Source: an uncultured bacterium
Lineage (GTDB): Bacteria > Desulfobacterota > Desulfovibrionia > Desulfovibrionales > Desulfovibrionaceae
Length of the DNA: 5,875 nt
Assembly (NCBI GenBank): GCA_905215675.1
Contig: CAJMRA010000173.1
Location: 1 to 5,875 of the forward strand
Reading direction: 5' to 3'
This document shows positions 5,830 through 5,875 of this stretch, in pieces. The position numbers and the translations under genes were made by a program. Under the pieces are notes generated by a model that saw only the letters and a program-made list of their open reading frames with translations, was not told where the DNA came from and searched no databases. Within the stretch, counting starts at the first letter, position 1. Each line of letters opens with the position of its first letter.

Positions 5830-5875
5830 AATCCGGCATAGCGTGAAACCCTGAGGGGGGCGCCTTTCTTTTGCC

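Noticed and set aside
5830..5875. Possible terminator after cydB (CCCTGAGGG, then GGCGCC followed by TTTCTTTT)
   Set aside because: The visible stems are very short and the window ends before a full hairpin could be completed, so no call is made. Any terminator, or a further cyd-operon gene, would lie beyond 5875.

Overview
The window has four intact protein-coding genes and two informative intergenic regions. The DNA is GC-rich with strong third-position G/C bias. The gene content (a short Q-loop cytochrome bd oxidase, an HtpG chaperone, an AEC-type permease) and the general look of the proteins suggest a Gram-negative anaerobe or microaerobe. My best guess is a Desulfovibrionaceae-like deltaproteobacterium. 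That is an inference from protein style; there is no rRNA or other phylogenetic marker here.

Layout. A perfect hairpin at 1-24 probably ends the leftward transcript of the first gene. Positions 53-1036 (minus strand) encode an AEC-family membrane transporter. Positions 1037-1431 are non-coding and unusually structured. They hold an AT-rich palindrome just upstream of the transporter, a GC hairpin flanked by A/T runs (terminator-like in both directions), a G-run tract with quadruplex potential, and a long near-perfect inverted repeat (22-nt arms, 1283-1405). Positions 1432-3357 (minus) encode HtpG, the bacterial Hsp90. Positions 3358-3485 form an AT-rich divergent promoter region shared by htpG and the cyd operon. 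Positions 3486-4796 and 4798-5829 (plus) encode CydA and CydB, the two main subunits of the quinol-oxidising cytochrome bd oxygen reductase.

How the genes work together. CydA and CydB form one membrane complex and are almost certainly translated from one mRNA: they are 1 nt apart and the cydB ribosome-binding site lies inside the end of cydA. In an anaerobe this oxidase would mainly scavenge oxygen. HtpG is divergently transcribed from the same short intergenic region. Both are plausible stress-response genes, but the sequence does not prove shared control. The AEC transporter is on the same strand as htpG but is separated from it by 395 nt containing terminator-like hairpins and its own probable promoter, so I treat it as a separate unit.

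I found no mobile element genes, CRISPR array, tRNA or rRNA. The genes themselves are ordinary. The part most worth a second look is the structured htpG-AEC intergenic region.
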